Source: Metabacillus_B sp050107715
Lineage (GTDB): Bacteria; Bacillota; Bacilli; Bacillales; Bacillaceae
DNA length: 64,000 bases
Assembly: GCF_050107715.1 (NCBI RefSeq)
Contig: NZ_JBNILN010000001.1
Location: 848,068 to 912,067, forward strand
Direction: 5' to 3'
Below are positions 33,649 through 42,817 of the stretch, one piece after another (position 1 is the stretch's first letter; each line of letters begins with the position of its first letter). Both the position numbers and the translations under genes were made by a program. The notes under the pieces were generated by a model. That model saw only the letters and a list, made by a program, of their open reading frames with translations, had not been told where the DNA came from and did no database searches.

Positions 33649-34167
33649 TTAGAATGGCAAATCATCGTCTGATATATCAATCGGTTGTCCATCATTGGCA
33701 AATGGATCATCATCAAAGCTTGTTCGGCCCTGATTGTTAGGGTTCCGCTGCTGATCTGAGCCGCTGTTTGACTTCTGGCCGCCCTGGGGCTGGCCTCCGC
33801 CATAAAAGTTATTGCTGCCGCTTCCACCGCCGCTGTTTCCGGATCCGCTTTTCGGCTCCAAAAACTGTACGCTGTCCGCGACAACCTCAGTAACAAACAC
33901 ACGGCGCCCTGTCTGATCCTCGTAGCTGCGAGACTGCAATCTGCCTTCAACGCCAGCCAAGCTGCCTTTATTCAAGAAGTTTGCCACATTTTCTGCCTGA
34001 CGTCTCCATACGACACAGTTGAGGAAATCTGCTTCTCTCTCACCCTGCTGATTCGTAAACGTACGGTTTACCGCAAGCGTGAAAGTAGCCACAGCGGCCC
34101 CGGCCGGTGTGTATCGAAGTTCAGGGTCTTTTGTAAGTCTTCCGACGAGAACGACACGATTGATCAT
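33649..34167 (-). CDS. ssb: Single-stranded DNA-binding protein
   Basis: This 172-residue SSB coats single-stranded DNA at forks. An OB-fold covers about residues 1-105 (MINRVVLVGRLTKDPELRYTP). A Gly/Asn/Gln-rich linker follows and then the acidic partner-binding tail DISDDDLPF. ATG 34167 is chosen because the upstream ATG at 34176 overlaps the GGATGG ribosome site. It lies between rpsF and rpsR as usual. Confidence 0.96.
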   Translation of the reverse strand: MINRVVLVGRLTKDPELRYTPAGAAVATFTLAVNRTFTNQQGEREADFLNCVVWRRQAENVANFLNKGSLAGVEGRLQSRSYEDQTGRRVFVTEVVADSVQFLEPKSGSGNSGGGSGSNNFYGGGQPQGGQKSNSGSDQQRNPNNQGRTSFDDDPFANDGQPIDISDDDLPF

Positions 34168-34209
34168 GAAGACCATCCTTTATTTAGAAAGTTTATAATC
34201 GGCTGAGAT

Positions 34210-34497
34210 TTATTCTTCTTCTTTGATTACGATATGACGAATGATGTCTTCGCTGATCTTTGCAAGACGGTCGAATTCCTGAACCGCTTCAGCATTAGAT
34301 GCAACTTTGACAATCTGATAGTAGCCATCGCGGAAATCGTTGATTTCATAAGCAAGGCGGCGTTTGCCCCACTCCTTCGTTTCCTTTAGCTCCGCACCGT
34401 TATCTGAAAGAATTCCGCTGAAACGCTCAACTAGAGCTTTCTTCGCATCTTCTTCGATATTGGGACGGACGATGTACATGATTTCATAGTTTGTCAT
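34210..34497 (-). CDS. rpsF: 30S ribosomal protein S6
   Basis: The 95-residue S6 begins MTNYEIMYIVRPNIEE. It contains the ferredoxin-like core with WGKRRLAYEINDFRDGYYQIV. It heads the operon with ssb and rpsR and is preceded by a consensus promoter and a leader hairpin. Confidence 0.97.
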   Translation of the reverse strand: MTNYEIMYIVRPNIEEDAKKALVERFSGILSDNGAELKETKEWGKRRLAYEINDFRDGYYQIVKVASNAEAVQEFDRLAKISEDIIRHIVIKEEE

Positions 34498-34525
34498 TAC
34501 TCTACACCTCCTCTTGGTCTAAACG

Positions 34526-34545
34526 GCCCTCAAGCTATTGAGAGC
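34526..34545 (-). promoter_or_regulatory. Leader hairpin before rpsF, candidate S6:S18 site
   Basis: On the minus strand GCTCTCAA-TAGC-TTGAGGGC folds into a stable stem followed by CGTTTAGACC. S6:S18 autoregulatory motifs occupy this position in many bacteria. I did not verify the full motif, in particular the bulged CCG element. Confidence 0.5.
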
Positions 34546-34578
34546 AAGGAGCAATAATTCAATTACTCACAAGTTAGA

Positions 34579-34607
34579 ATTATACCAAACAGAATGGGTT
34601 TTGGCAA
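34579..34607 (-). promoter_or_regulatory. rpsF operon promoter
   Basis: TTGCCA (34607-34602) and TATAAT (34584-34579) on the minus strand are exactly 17 bases apart. It drives rpsF-ssb-rpsR. Confidence 0.88.
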
Positions 34608-34839
34608 GCAGCTTTGGGAGCTTGTGTTTTTTGGCGTCAGTTTGTTTAGCGGGTTGGAGCGGGCGTCAGGGCATAAACAGCTAGTACGGGGCAGGTGGGC
34701 TTTGCGGGTTTTCCGAAGGGTTTTACTGTTCTGCCGCCATTCTGGACAGTTTTCGGCCAGTACCGGGGGCTTTCCGGCCGATACGAATCCTTTACCTGGC
34801 GAACGAACAGGGTGTTCAAAAGCTGGTGCCGGAGCTGTT

Positions 34840-35065
34840 ATGCTTTAAAGCGGCGGGGGACGGAGACACCACTCCATCAGGCCTTGTACACCAAGGTCTG
34901 TGGACCCGGGTGCCGGAGCTTTAGTACGGCAGCGAATGTGGGGACAGGCACGGGGCCAGTCCCCACATGCTTCACCGCAGGCGGGGTCAGAGACCTTTGC
35001 CCCTAAACCGTTGCCGCACAAGAGTTTGAAGAGTGGGTGCCGAAGCTTTAGTCCTTTATCAGAGT
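34840..35065. repeat. Dispersed GC-rich repeat, third locus
   Basis: The stretch contains GGTGCCGGAGCTTTAGTACGG, AGCGAATGTGGGGACAGG, GGCGGGGTCAGAGACC and GTGCCGAAGCTTTAGTCCTTT. These are diverged members of the family at 18969 and 27079. The rest of 34608-35150 shows no gene. Confidence 0.65.
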
Positions 35066-35153
35066 AGGGGACAGGCGCCCCTAGTTATTTTCCGCCCAAT
35101 CAGATCAGCCGCGCTTTTCCGTACGAAACGGTCCTAACCGCCTGACAGGTCCT

Positions 35154-35192
35154 GCAAAAAAGTGCTCAGGACCGATAGCTCCTGAGCACTTA
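35154..35192 (-). terminator. ychF terminator
   Basis: AAGTGCTCAGGA and TCCTGAGCACTT form a 12-bp stem with an 8-base loop and a T-run on the minus strand, directly after the ychF stop. Confidence 0.9.
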
Positions 35193-35194
35193 TC

Positions 35195-36295
<1,101 letters not shown>

Positions 36296-36425
36296 GTTTC
36301 GTTCAGCTCCTCTATGATAAACAAGTGTCCCGGGTGAGACCTTGCTGTGAATAGTCCGTGCTTTTGTAAACCAACCCCAATTATAGAAAGGAATTCAGGA
36401 AAACACAAGAGAAACCGGCGATCCT

Positions 36426-36632
36426 TTATTCAGCCGGCTGTTCGGCTTTTACGAGCATTTTTTTCATTTTTCTCGTGAATTCCTTCCGGGGTATCATGAC
36501 GCTGTGGCCGCAGCCTTCACACTTGATCCGGATATCCATGCCGAGCCGGATAATTTTCCAGCGGTTGGCTCCGCATGGGTGAGGTTTTTTCATTTCTACG
36601 ACATCATTCAAATCAAATTCCTTATCCGCCAT
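36426..36632 (-). CDS. yyzM: YyzM, DUF951 small zinc-ribbon-like protein
   Basis: This 68-residue protein has PCGANRWKIIRLGMDIRIKCEGCGHSV, with Cys residues suited to metal binding, and matches DUF951. ATG 36632 gives the conserved MADKEFDLNDVVEM start; longer readings run into mscS. It overlaps the end of mscS by 11 bases. The function is unknown, though the family is broadly conserved in Firmicutes. Confidence 0.88.
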   Translation of the reverse strand: MADKEFDLNDVVEMKKPHPCGANRWKIIRLGMDIRIKCEGCGHSVMIPRKEFTRKMKKMLVKAEQPAE

Positions 36633-37515
36633 TTTTTTCACCCTTTCCAAGCGAAGGCTCTTTCGCATCCCGGTTGTACATGACAATACGAGGAAACGGA
36701 ATATCAATACCATGCTCGTCCATCGCAAGCTTAATTTCCTTCCGAATCATTCTGGATACGTAAAAATGCTGCATAGGCGCTGTTTCACACACTACCCTCA
36801 GGATGATTTCCGAAGGACCGAAGTTTTGAACCCCCAGCAGCTCCGGAACAGCTGCCATGTCCTCATATTTGGCAGGAAGCACACGGAGAAGATCCCGGAT
36901 GACCTCCTCGACATGCTGAATATCCGATTCATAGGCTACATTAATATCAACAACAGCTGTGCTATTGTGGATGGAAAAGTTCGTGACTTCTACAATGCTG
37001 CCGTTCGGGAGAATATGAAGCTCTCCTGTCCAGCTTTTGATTTTCGTTGTCCTGAGGCCGATCTCTTCGACTGTTCCTTCGAAGGCGCCAACCCGGATAA
37101 AATCACCGACAGAAAACTGGTCTTCAAAAATGATGAAAAATCCGGTGATGATATCGCGAACGAGATTCTGGGCACCAAAGCCGACTGCAAGCCCGACGAT
37201 TCCTGCTCCGGCAAGGAGAGCTTTTACATCAAGGCTCATCGTTTCAAGAATCATAAGGAGAGCGGCAAAATAGACGACATAGGTGAGAACGTTGCTGAGC
37301 AGCTTCGCAAGTGTGTTTTCGCGCCGTTCCGATATTCGGAGCGGGGATTTGCCTCTGAGTGAGAGGACCTTTGCAATGACTCCGTTTCCGATGCGTATAA
37401 TCAGAGCAGAAATCACCACGATCAGAATAATCCGGAGCAGGCCCATACCGATTCCTGCCCATAGATCCTCATTTAATAAAGATTTCTGTATGCTTGCATA
37501 AATTTTATCAATCAA
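36622..37515 (-). CDS. Small-conductance mechanosensitive channel, MscS family
   Basis: This 297-residue channel relieves turgor on osmotic downshock. There are three membrane helices. The third is the pore helix with the Ala/Gly pattern LLAGAGIVGLAVGFGAQNLV (about 83-102), followed by the beta-domain (FSVGDFIRVGAFEGTVEEIGLRTTKI) and a C-terminal alpha/beta domain. The start is TTG 37515 with AGGAG nine bases upstream. It overlaps yyzM. Confidence 0.92.
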   Translation of the reverse strand: MIDKIYASIQKSLLNEDLWAGIGMGLLRIILIVVISALIIRIGNGVIAKVLSLRGKSPLRISERRENTLAKLLSNVLTYVVYFAALLMILETMSLDVKALLAGAGIVGLAVGFGAQNLVRDIITGFFIIFEDQFSVGDFIRVGAFEGTVEEIGLRTTKIKSWTGELHILPNGSIVEVTNFSIHNSTAVVDINVAYESDIQHVEEVIRDLLRVLPAKYEDMAAVPELLGVQNFGPSEIILRVVCETAPMQHFYVSRMIRKEIKLAMDEHGIDIPFPRIVMYNRDAKEPSLGKGEKNGG

Positions 37516-37724
37516 AAGGATTCACTCCTGTCTGCCTTGCCTGTTTATGTATGGCAGTTTATCAGGACCGGCTGCCATTTCTTTATTTTAGCAAGTTTTG
37601 CAGATGTTTCACAGAGGCTTGCCCAAAAAGCCTCCGGAGCTAATCTTCCTTTCTCTAGTATAGATTCAGCCCATAATCCGTATACTGATAGTACTTATGA
37701 GTACAAGGGAGCTGGTCAGGGGCT

Positions 37725-38396
37725 ATGAATCTTAAATCGGGGTTGTTTTCATCCTTTAAGGATCCGGAACGTATCTATTATGAAGATGAGGATGCACAGG
37801 AGCTTCTGACCTCCTGTATTCTGACTCTCCTTCCGAAGATAGCAGGCAGGGAGATTGTGATTCTCTGCATCGGGACAGACCGCTCCACCGGAGACAGCCT
37901 CGGTCCGATCGTTGGCTCAAGGCTTGCGGAAAAGGGACTTGAGCGTTTTCATCTATATGGCACGCTGAAAAATCCGGTTCATGCGGTGAACCTGGAAGAA
38001 TCGATTGCTTTTATTCAATCCGCTCATTCCAATCCTTATATTGTTGCAATTGACGCATGTCTTGGAAAATTAAAGAGTGTAGGGTCGTTTCAGGTCGGTC
38101 CGGGTCCTGTAAAGCCCGGAGCAGGAGTTAACAAAGACCTTCCGGCCGTAGGGGACATGCATTTGACCGGAATTGTCAATGTAAGCGGGTTTATGGAATT
38201 TTTTGTTCTTCAGAATACAAGGCTTCATCTGGTGATGTCGATGGCCAACCTGATTGCGGACAGTCTTATGGCTGCAGAAAGCCGGCACGCGGTTCGCACA
38301 TCCTGGTTAAGAAGGACGCCTGTTGCTAAGCTGAAAAGCTCTGAAAAGCATCATGACGCCAGTCCAAGGCAGGCGGCTTCCCCTTCAGAGGAGTAA
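37725..38396 (+). CDS. yyaC: YyaC, sporulation-associated GPR-like putative protease
   Basis: This 223-residue protein resembles the fold of the germination protease GPR. ILCIGTDRSTGDSLGPIVGS (about 46-65) and AIDACLGK (about 107-114) are conserved. In B. subtilis yyaC is a forespore (sigma-F) gene of unclear substrate. It is the only plus-strand gene among its neighbours, consistent with separate, sporulation-timed expression. The Ser/Lys-rich C-terminal tail is variable. Confidence 0.88.
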   Translation: MNLKSGLFSSFKDPERIYYEDEDAQELLTSCILTLLPKIAGREIVILCIGTDRSTGDSLGPIVGSRLAEKGLERFHLYGTLKNPVHAVNLEESIAFIQSAHSNPYIVAIDACLGKLKSVGSFQVGPGPVKPGAGVNKDLPAVGDMHLTGIVNVSGFMEFFVLQNTRLHLVMSMANLIADSLMAAESRHAVRTSWLRRTPVAKLKSSEKHHDASPRQAASPSEE

Positions 38397-38402
38397 TGTT
38401 CA

Positions 38403-39107
38403 TCAGAAGAAGGTATGCTGCAGAACGACCAATCCTATGATGACCGGGAGTGCCGGCAGCAGATTGGCTGTGCGGATCGACTTGATCTCCAGCATATTGA
38501 GTCCGATGGCAAGAATCAGGACGCCTCCCGCTGCAGTCAGCTCGGAAATCAGGGAAGCCAGGAGTTCCTCCTCGATTGAGGACTGAATCAAGCCTGCAAG
38601 CAGGGCGATCGTTCCTTCGTAGAAAAAAACCGGGATGGCGGACAGAAGCACGCCGATTCCGAGTGTGCTTGCCAGCACAGCGCTTGTAAAGCCATCGATC
38701 ATGGATTTGGTCATCAGCACACTGTGATCACCTCTAAGACCGCTGTCGAGCGCTCCGACGATGGCCATCGCACCAATCACAAAAATCAGGGTGGCTGTTA
38801 CAAATCCTTCCGCCACATTTCCCGTTTTGGAAGGTCCGATTCTTCTTTCAAGCCACCGGCCTGCGGCGTGCAGCTTCTCCTCAAGATTCAGCCATTCACC
38901 GATGACGGCACCTGCAATAAGGCTTACAATGACAAAAAAGAAATCCTCGCTTTTCAATGCCATCGTAATCCCGAGAATAGAGACGGACAAGCCAATCGCC
39001 ATCATGACGGTCTGCTTTATCCGCTCCGGTATCCGTGTCAGAAGCAGGCCGATGAGTGTACCTGCCGCAATGCCGGCTGCATTGATCAAGCTGCCTAAAA
39101 GAACCAT
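38403..39107 (-). CDS. DUF554 membrane protein (YdfK/YqgA type)
   Basis: This 234-residue protein has about seven hydrophobic segments (VLLGSLINAAGIAAGTLIGLLL at the start; FVIGAMAIVGALDSGLRGDHSVLMTKSMIDG in the middle). The family is probably a transporter of unknown substrate. ATG 39107 has GGGAG eight bases upstream; an in-frame ATG at 39122 is less good. It lies between yyaC (convergent) and parB. Confidence 0.88.
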   Translation of the reverse strand: MVLLGSLINAAGIAAGTLIGLLLTRIPERIKQTVMMAIGLSVSILGITMALKSEDFFFVIVSLIAGAVIGEWLNLEEKLHAAGRWLERRIGPSKTGNVAEGFVTATLIFVIGAMAIVGALDSGLRGDHSVLMTKSMIDGFTSAVLASTLGIGVLLSAIPVFFYEGTIALLAGLIQSSIEEELLASLISELTAAGGVLILAIGLNMLEIKSIRTANLLPALPVIIGLVVLQHTFF

Positions 39108-39157
39108 TCTAAACGCTCCCATCCCTATTCATGAAAAAGACCCTCCCGGCATGCTGC

Positions 39158-40006
39158 TCAGGAGGACTCTTCCATGTCCAAAAGTTCTAAAATTCGTTCA
39201 AGATCTCCGGAGTCCGTAAACTCAATTTCGATTTTCCCTTTGTTGTGCTGCTGTTTAATCGAGACCTTCGTTCCGAAATAGGATTGAAGTGAGGTTTCCC
39301 GCTCGGTGATAAACAAATCCTTCTTTTTCTTTTTGATTGGATCCGGCGTTTTTCCTCCGCTTTCATTCATTTCCTGAACGAGCAGCTCGGTCTGCCTTAC
39401 ATTCAGCTGATCCTTAATGATTTTCTCAGCTAGAGCCAATGCTTTGTCTTTCTTTTTTAAGCCAAGGATGGTCCTGCCGTGGCCCATTGTAAGCTTCCCG
39501 TCATTCATCATTGCCTGCACAGCTGAAGGCAGACTGAGAAGACGCAGGTGGTTCGCGATATGGGGCCTGCTTTTGCCAAGCCGTTTCGCAAGCTCTTCCT
39601 GGGTAATCTTCAGTTCCTCCAGTAGCGACTGGTAGGCTCTTGCTTCCTCGACAGGCGTTAAATCCTCCCGCTGCAGGTTTTCAAGAAGGCCGAGCTCCAT
39701 CATCTTCCGGTCATCCAGCTCCCTTACGACCGCGGGAACCGTTTTAAAGCCGGCAAGCTTGGCCGCCCTGAAGCGCCTTTCTCCGGCCACAATTTCATAG
39801 CCTTTAATGGATTTCCTTACAATGATCGGCTGGAGGATCCCATAGTGGAGGATCGATTCTTTCAGCTCCTCAATCGCTTCTTCCTGGAAGGTTTTTCTAG
39901 GCTGGTAGGGATTAGGGCGCAGATCTTTGCATTTCAGCTCCTGAACCGTTTCTTCTTTTCCTGCGTGTAAGAGCGCTTCCAAGCCTTTCCCCAATCCTCT
40001 AGACAT
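39158..40006 (-). CDS. parB: Chromosome-partition protein ParB (Spo0J)
   Basis: This 282-residue CTPase clamp binds parS and spreads, recruiting SMC and controlling ParA. The Arg patch is in GERRFRAAKLAG (about 73-84). The parS-binding helix-turn-helix reads TQEELAKRLGKSRPHIANHLRLL. A C-terminal dimer domain is present. The start overlaps the parA end by eight bases. A candidate target site lies inside walK. Confidence 0.96.
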   Translation of the reverse strand: MSRGLGKGLEALLHAGKEETVQELKCKDLRPNPYQPRKTFQEEAIEELKESILHYGILQPIIVRKSIKGYEIVAGERRFRAAKLAGFKTVPAVVRELDDRKMMELGLLENLQREDLTPVEEARAYQSLLEELKITQEELAKRLGKSRPHIANHLRLLSLPSAVQAMMNDGKLTMGHGRTILGLKKKDKALALAEKIIKDQLNVRQTELLVQEMNESGGKTPDPIKKKKKDLFITERETSLQSYFGTKVSIKQQHNKGKIEIEFTDSGDLERILELLDMEESS

Positions 40007-40760
40007 TTCCGGCTACCTCCTTCGCGAGATCAAGATAAACCCCGGCCCCTCTAGAACGCGCATCATATAAAATAATCGGCTGTCCATGGCTCGGCGCCTC
40101 ACTTAACCTTACATTTCTTGGAATAATGGTCTTGTATACTTTTTCGCGAAAATATTTTTTTACTTCTTCAATGACCTGAATTCCCAAATTGGTTCTGGCA
40201 TCGAGCATAGTCAGCAAGACCCCTTCAATCATCAGGTTCGTATTTAAATGCTTTTGAACGAGCCGGACGGTATTCAGCAGCTGACTGAGACCTTCGAGGG
40301 CGTAGTATTCGCATTGAACCGGGATGATGACCGTGTCGGATGCGGTCAGTGCATTGATGGTCAGCAGCCCGAGGGAGGGCGGACAGTCTATTAAAATATA
40401 ATCATAGTTGTGTTTGACTTTATCAAGGGCTCTTTTTAGTCTTACTTCCCGGGAAATAGTCGGAACGAGCTCAATTTCAGCACCGGCAAGCTGGATGGTC
40501 GCCGGAATAACATGAAGATTTTCAACGGCTGAGGGGCGGATCGCGGCGGCGGCTTCTGTATCTTCTACGAGAATATCGTATATGCAGTATTCTACGTCGG
40601 CTTTTTCAATGCCAATTCCGCTTGTTGCATTTCCTTGAGGGTCCGTATCAACTAAAAGCACTTTCTTTCCTATATAAGCAAGGCATGCCCCAAGGTTAAC
40701 GGAGGTCGTCGTTTTCCCGACGCCTCCTTTTTGATTGGCTACGGCTATAATCTTTCCCAT
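39999..40760 (-). CDS. parA: Chromosome-partition ATPase ParA (Soj)
   Basis: This 253-residue Walker ATPase switches DnaA activity and assists origin segregation. The deviant Walker A KGGVGKTTT is at residues 10-18, with K16 in place. VLLVDTDPQGNATSG and LIDCPPSLGLL are also present. ATG 40760 matches the B. subtilis Soj start and has AGGTGA upstream. A Noc-box-like palindrome lies within its coding sequence. Confidence 0.96.
   Translation of the reverse strand: MGKIIAVANQKGGVGKTTTSVNLGACLAYIGKKVLLVDTDPQGNATSGIGIEKADVEYCIYDILVEDTEAAAAIRPSAVENLHVIPATIQLAGAEIELVPTISREVRLKRALDKVKHNYDYILIDCPPSLGLLTINALTASDTVIIPVQCEYYALEGLSQLLNTVRLVQKHLNTNLMIEGVLLTMLDARTNLGIQVIEEVKKYFREKVYKTIIPRNVRLSEAPSHGQPIILYDARSRGAGVYLDLAKEVAGNV
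40444..40457. promoter_or_regulatory. Noc-box-like palindrome inside parA
   Basis: ACTTCCCGGGAAAT matches ATTTCCCGGGAAAT at 13 of 14 positions. It lies within the parA codons, about 0.5 kb downstream of the noc gene. Confidence 0.5.
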
Positions 40761-40951
40761 GATGTTCACCTACTCCTGCACCCGCTTGATCTCAGAGCCT
40801 GTTGATCAGGCCTGGACGGATGCCTCTAATTTATTAACGGCTTAAAAGCTATCTTCTATTTTAACAAAAACAGAAGACAGGCGTTTGACTATTTTTCTAA
40901 ATTCTTGAAAAAAGCTGAAAGCATAGGATTCCGGCATCACCCGGAAGCAAG

Positions 40952-40981
40952 AAAAAAACCCTCCAATCATAGGATTAGAGA
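40952..40981 (-). terminator. noc terminator
   Basis: On the minus strand CTCTAATC-CTAT-GATTGGAG (one G-U) is followed by GGTTTTTTT. It separates noc from parA. Confidence 0.75.
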
Positions 40982-40982
40982 G

Positions 40983-41852
40983 TTATTTGGGAATTTTGAT
41001 GGTGAACTGGATATATTCTTCAAATTCTTCTTCCTCAGAATTGATTTGAACCCCTGTGTCAGCCACCATTGTGAGGGACTGGCGGATCGTGTTCATCGCA
41101 ATTCTCGTATCCCGGCTGAAAGCCTTGCGCTTCGGCTTTGGTGCCGGTTTTTCTTTTTCGAGCATTTTGACGACCCGGTCCTCCGTCTGTTTAACATTCA
41201 GCTGCTTTTCAATGATGTGATCCAAAAGCGTGACCTGCAGTTCAGGCAGCTTGAGCGGAATAAGGGCGCGGGCATGGCGTTCTGTGATGCTTTTTTGAAG
41301 CAGCGCCTGCTGGACTTCATCCGGAAGCTTAAGCAGCCGGAGCTTGTTCGCTACAGTGGACTGGCCTTTCCCGAGCCTTTGGGCAAGGGCCTCCTGGGTC
41401 AGATCATGCAGTTCAAGAAGCTTTGCATAGGCAAGGGCTTCCTCAATGGCAGACAGCTCCTCCCGCTGCAGATTTTCAATCAATGCAACCGATGCGGTCT
41501 CTTTGTCATTGAATTCCTTTACAATGGCGGGAATCGCTTCCCAGCCGAGCCTCTGCACAGCTCTCCATCTGCGTTCTCCGGCAATCAGCTCGTATTTGCC
41601 GTCGGCAGGACGGACGACAATCGGCTGAATAATGCCATGTGTACGGATGGTCATGGCCAATTCATCTATTTTTTCATCCGAGAAAATAGTACGGGGCTGA
41701 AAGCGGTTTGGCGTAATTTCATGAACCGGAATCTGTTTCACTTCTTCTCGTGAAACCTCTTCTGTTTCCTGTTCATTCTCGGTCTGTTCGAGCGTTTGAT
41801 CTGTTTCTTCCTTTTCTCCTATTCCGAAGAAACGGGAAAACGGATGCTTCAT
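40983..41852 (-). CDS. noc: Nucleoid occlusion protein Noc
   Basis: This 289-residue ParB paralogue binds Noc boxes and the membrane to block septation over DNA. The N-terminal amphipathic membrane-binding segment MKHPFSRFFGIGEKEE is visible. AGERRWRAVQRLG is the CTP-binding patch. TQEALAQRLGKGQSTVANKLRLLKLP forms the DNA-binding helix-turn-helix, which differs from that of ParB in the recognition helix. It lies beside rsmG as in B. subtilis. Confidence 0.95.
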   Translation of the reverse strand: MKHPFSRFFGIGEKEETDQTLEQTENEQETEEVSREEVKQIPVHEITPNRFQPRTIFSDEKIDELAMTIRTHGIIQPIVVRPADGKYELIAGERRWRAVQRLGWEAIPAIVKEFNDKETASVALIENLQREELSAIEEALAYAKLLELHDLTQEALAQRLGKGQSTVANKLRLLKLPDEVQQALLQKSITERHARALIPLKLPELQVTLLDHIIEKQLNVKQTEDRVVKMLEKEKPAPKPKRKAFSRDTRIAMNTIRQSLTMVADTGVQINSEEEEFEEYIQFTIKIPK

Positions 41853-42079
41853 GTGCGTACACCACCTTTGGAAACTACCAATTTATAATTCTATTTTTGA
41901 GCCGGAATTCCTGCATGCGGAGTAAAGCCGGAACACTTTTCAGGCAAGACTTCCATTCGGTAAGCTTTACACGTCCGGTTTCAGGCATTCAGTCAATTCT
42001 TCTTCCGGGCTTTAACCGATCCGGCTTCCCCCTGCCTGGGCGGGGAGAACCCGGCGGTAAATGCGGGACAAAATATGTA

Positions 42080-42799
42080 TCATTCGATTGGTGTCTTATT
42101 CGGTGTCCCTGGCTTGCGCGGGTATTTTCCCGGAGTCGGCTTTATTTTCCTGATTACCACGATGCTTCGTTCACTCTCCTCGATGGGGAGCTTGAAGGAA
42201 TGAACAGCTTCGGTTTTGCCGCCAAGCGCCTGTACAGCTTTTCCTCCTGAATTGAGTTCTTCTTCAGCGGAAGCAGCCTTCAGGGCTACAAAATGGCCGT
42301 CTTTTTTCACAAGCGGCAGGCATAGTTCGCTTAAAACGGATAACCGGGCGACTGCGCGGGCTGTCACAACATCATATTGCTCGCGGTGCTGTTTGTTTTT
42401 GCCGAACGTTTCAGCGCGGTCATGGTAAAACGACACATCGGTCAGGTTCAGGCTTTTGGCCAGCTCTTCCAGGAAGGTGATGCGCTTGTTCAGCGAATCG
42501 ACGATCGACACGGAGAGGCCGGGGAAGCAAATTTTAATCGGCAGGCTCGGAAAACCCGCACCCGCTCCCACATCACAGATGGATAAAGGCTTGGAGAAGT
42601 CAAAATAAAAGGCCGCACTGATGGAATCGTAGAAATGCTTTAAATACACTTCTTTTTTATCCGTAATCGAAGTAAGGTTCATTTTTTCATTCCACTCGAC
42701 GAGCAGGCGGTAATACGTTTCAAATTGGGAAAGCTGTTCAGGAGAAAGGGAAATGCCTTTCTCCTCCAGCTTGGATTGGAATAGGGAAATGTCCATCAT
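42080..42799 (-). CDS. rsmG: 16S rRNA (guanine527-N7)-methyltransferase RsmG
   Basis: This 239-residue SAM-dependent enzyme (GidB) methylates G527 of 16S rRNA; its loss gives low-level streptomycin resistance. The SAM-binding motif I reads CDVGAGAGFPSLPIKI (about 70-85). FLEELAKSLNL and VVTARAVARLSVL follow. The start may be codon 1 or 2 (two Met). It directly follows mnmG with an 18-base gap. The 41853-42079 stretch between noc and rsmG shows no feature. Confidence 0.94.
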   Translation of the reverse strand: MMDISLFQSKLEEKGISLSPEQLSQFETYYRLLVEWNEKMNLTSITDKKEVYLKHFYDSISAAFYFDFSKPLSICDVGAGAGFPSLPIKICFPGLSVSIVDSLNKRITFLEELAKSLNLTDVSFYHDRAETFGKNKQHREQYDVVTARAVARLSVLSELCLPLVKKDGHFVALKAASAEEELNSGGKAVQALGGKTEAVHSFKLPIEESERSIVVIRKIKPTPGKYPRKPGTPNKTPIE

Positions 42800-42817
42800 C
42801 GAATCCTTTCATAAGCA

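Noticed and set aside
41734..41756. Possible second parS in noc (TGTTTCAC ... CGTGAAAC)
   Set aside because: The two half-sites are separated by seven extra bases, which would break ParB dimer binding. Probably chance within coding sequence.
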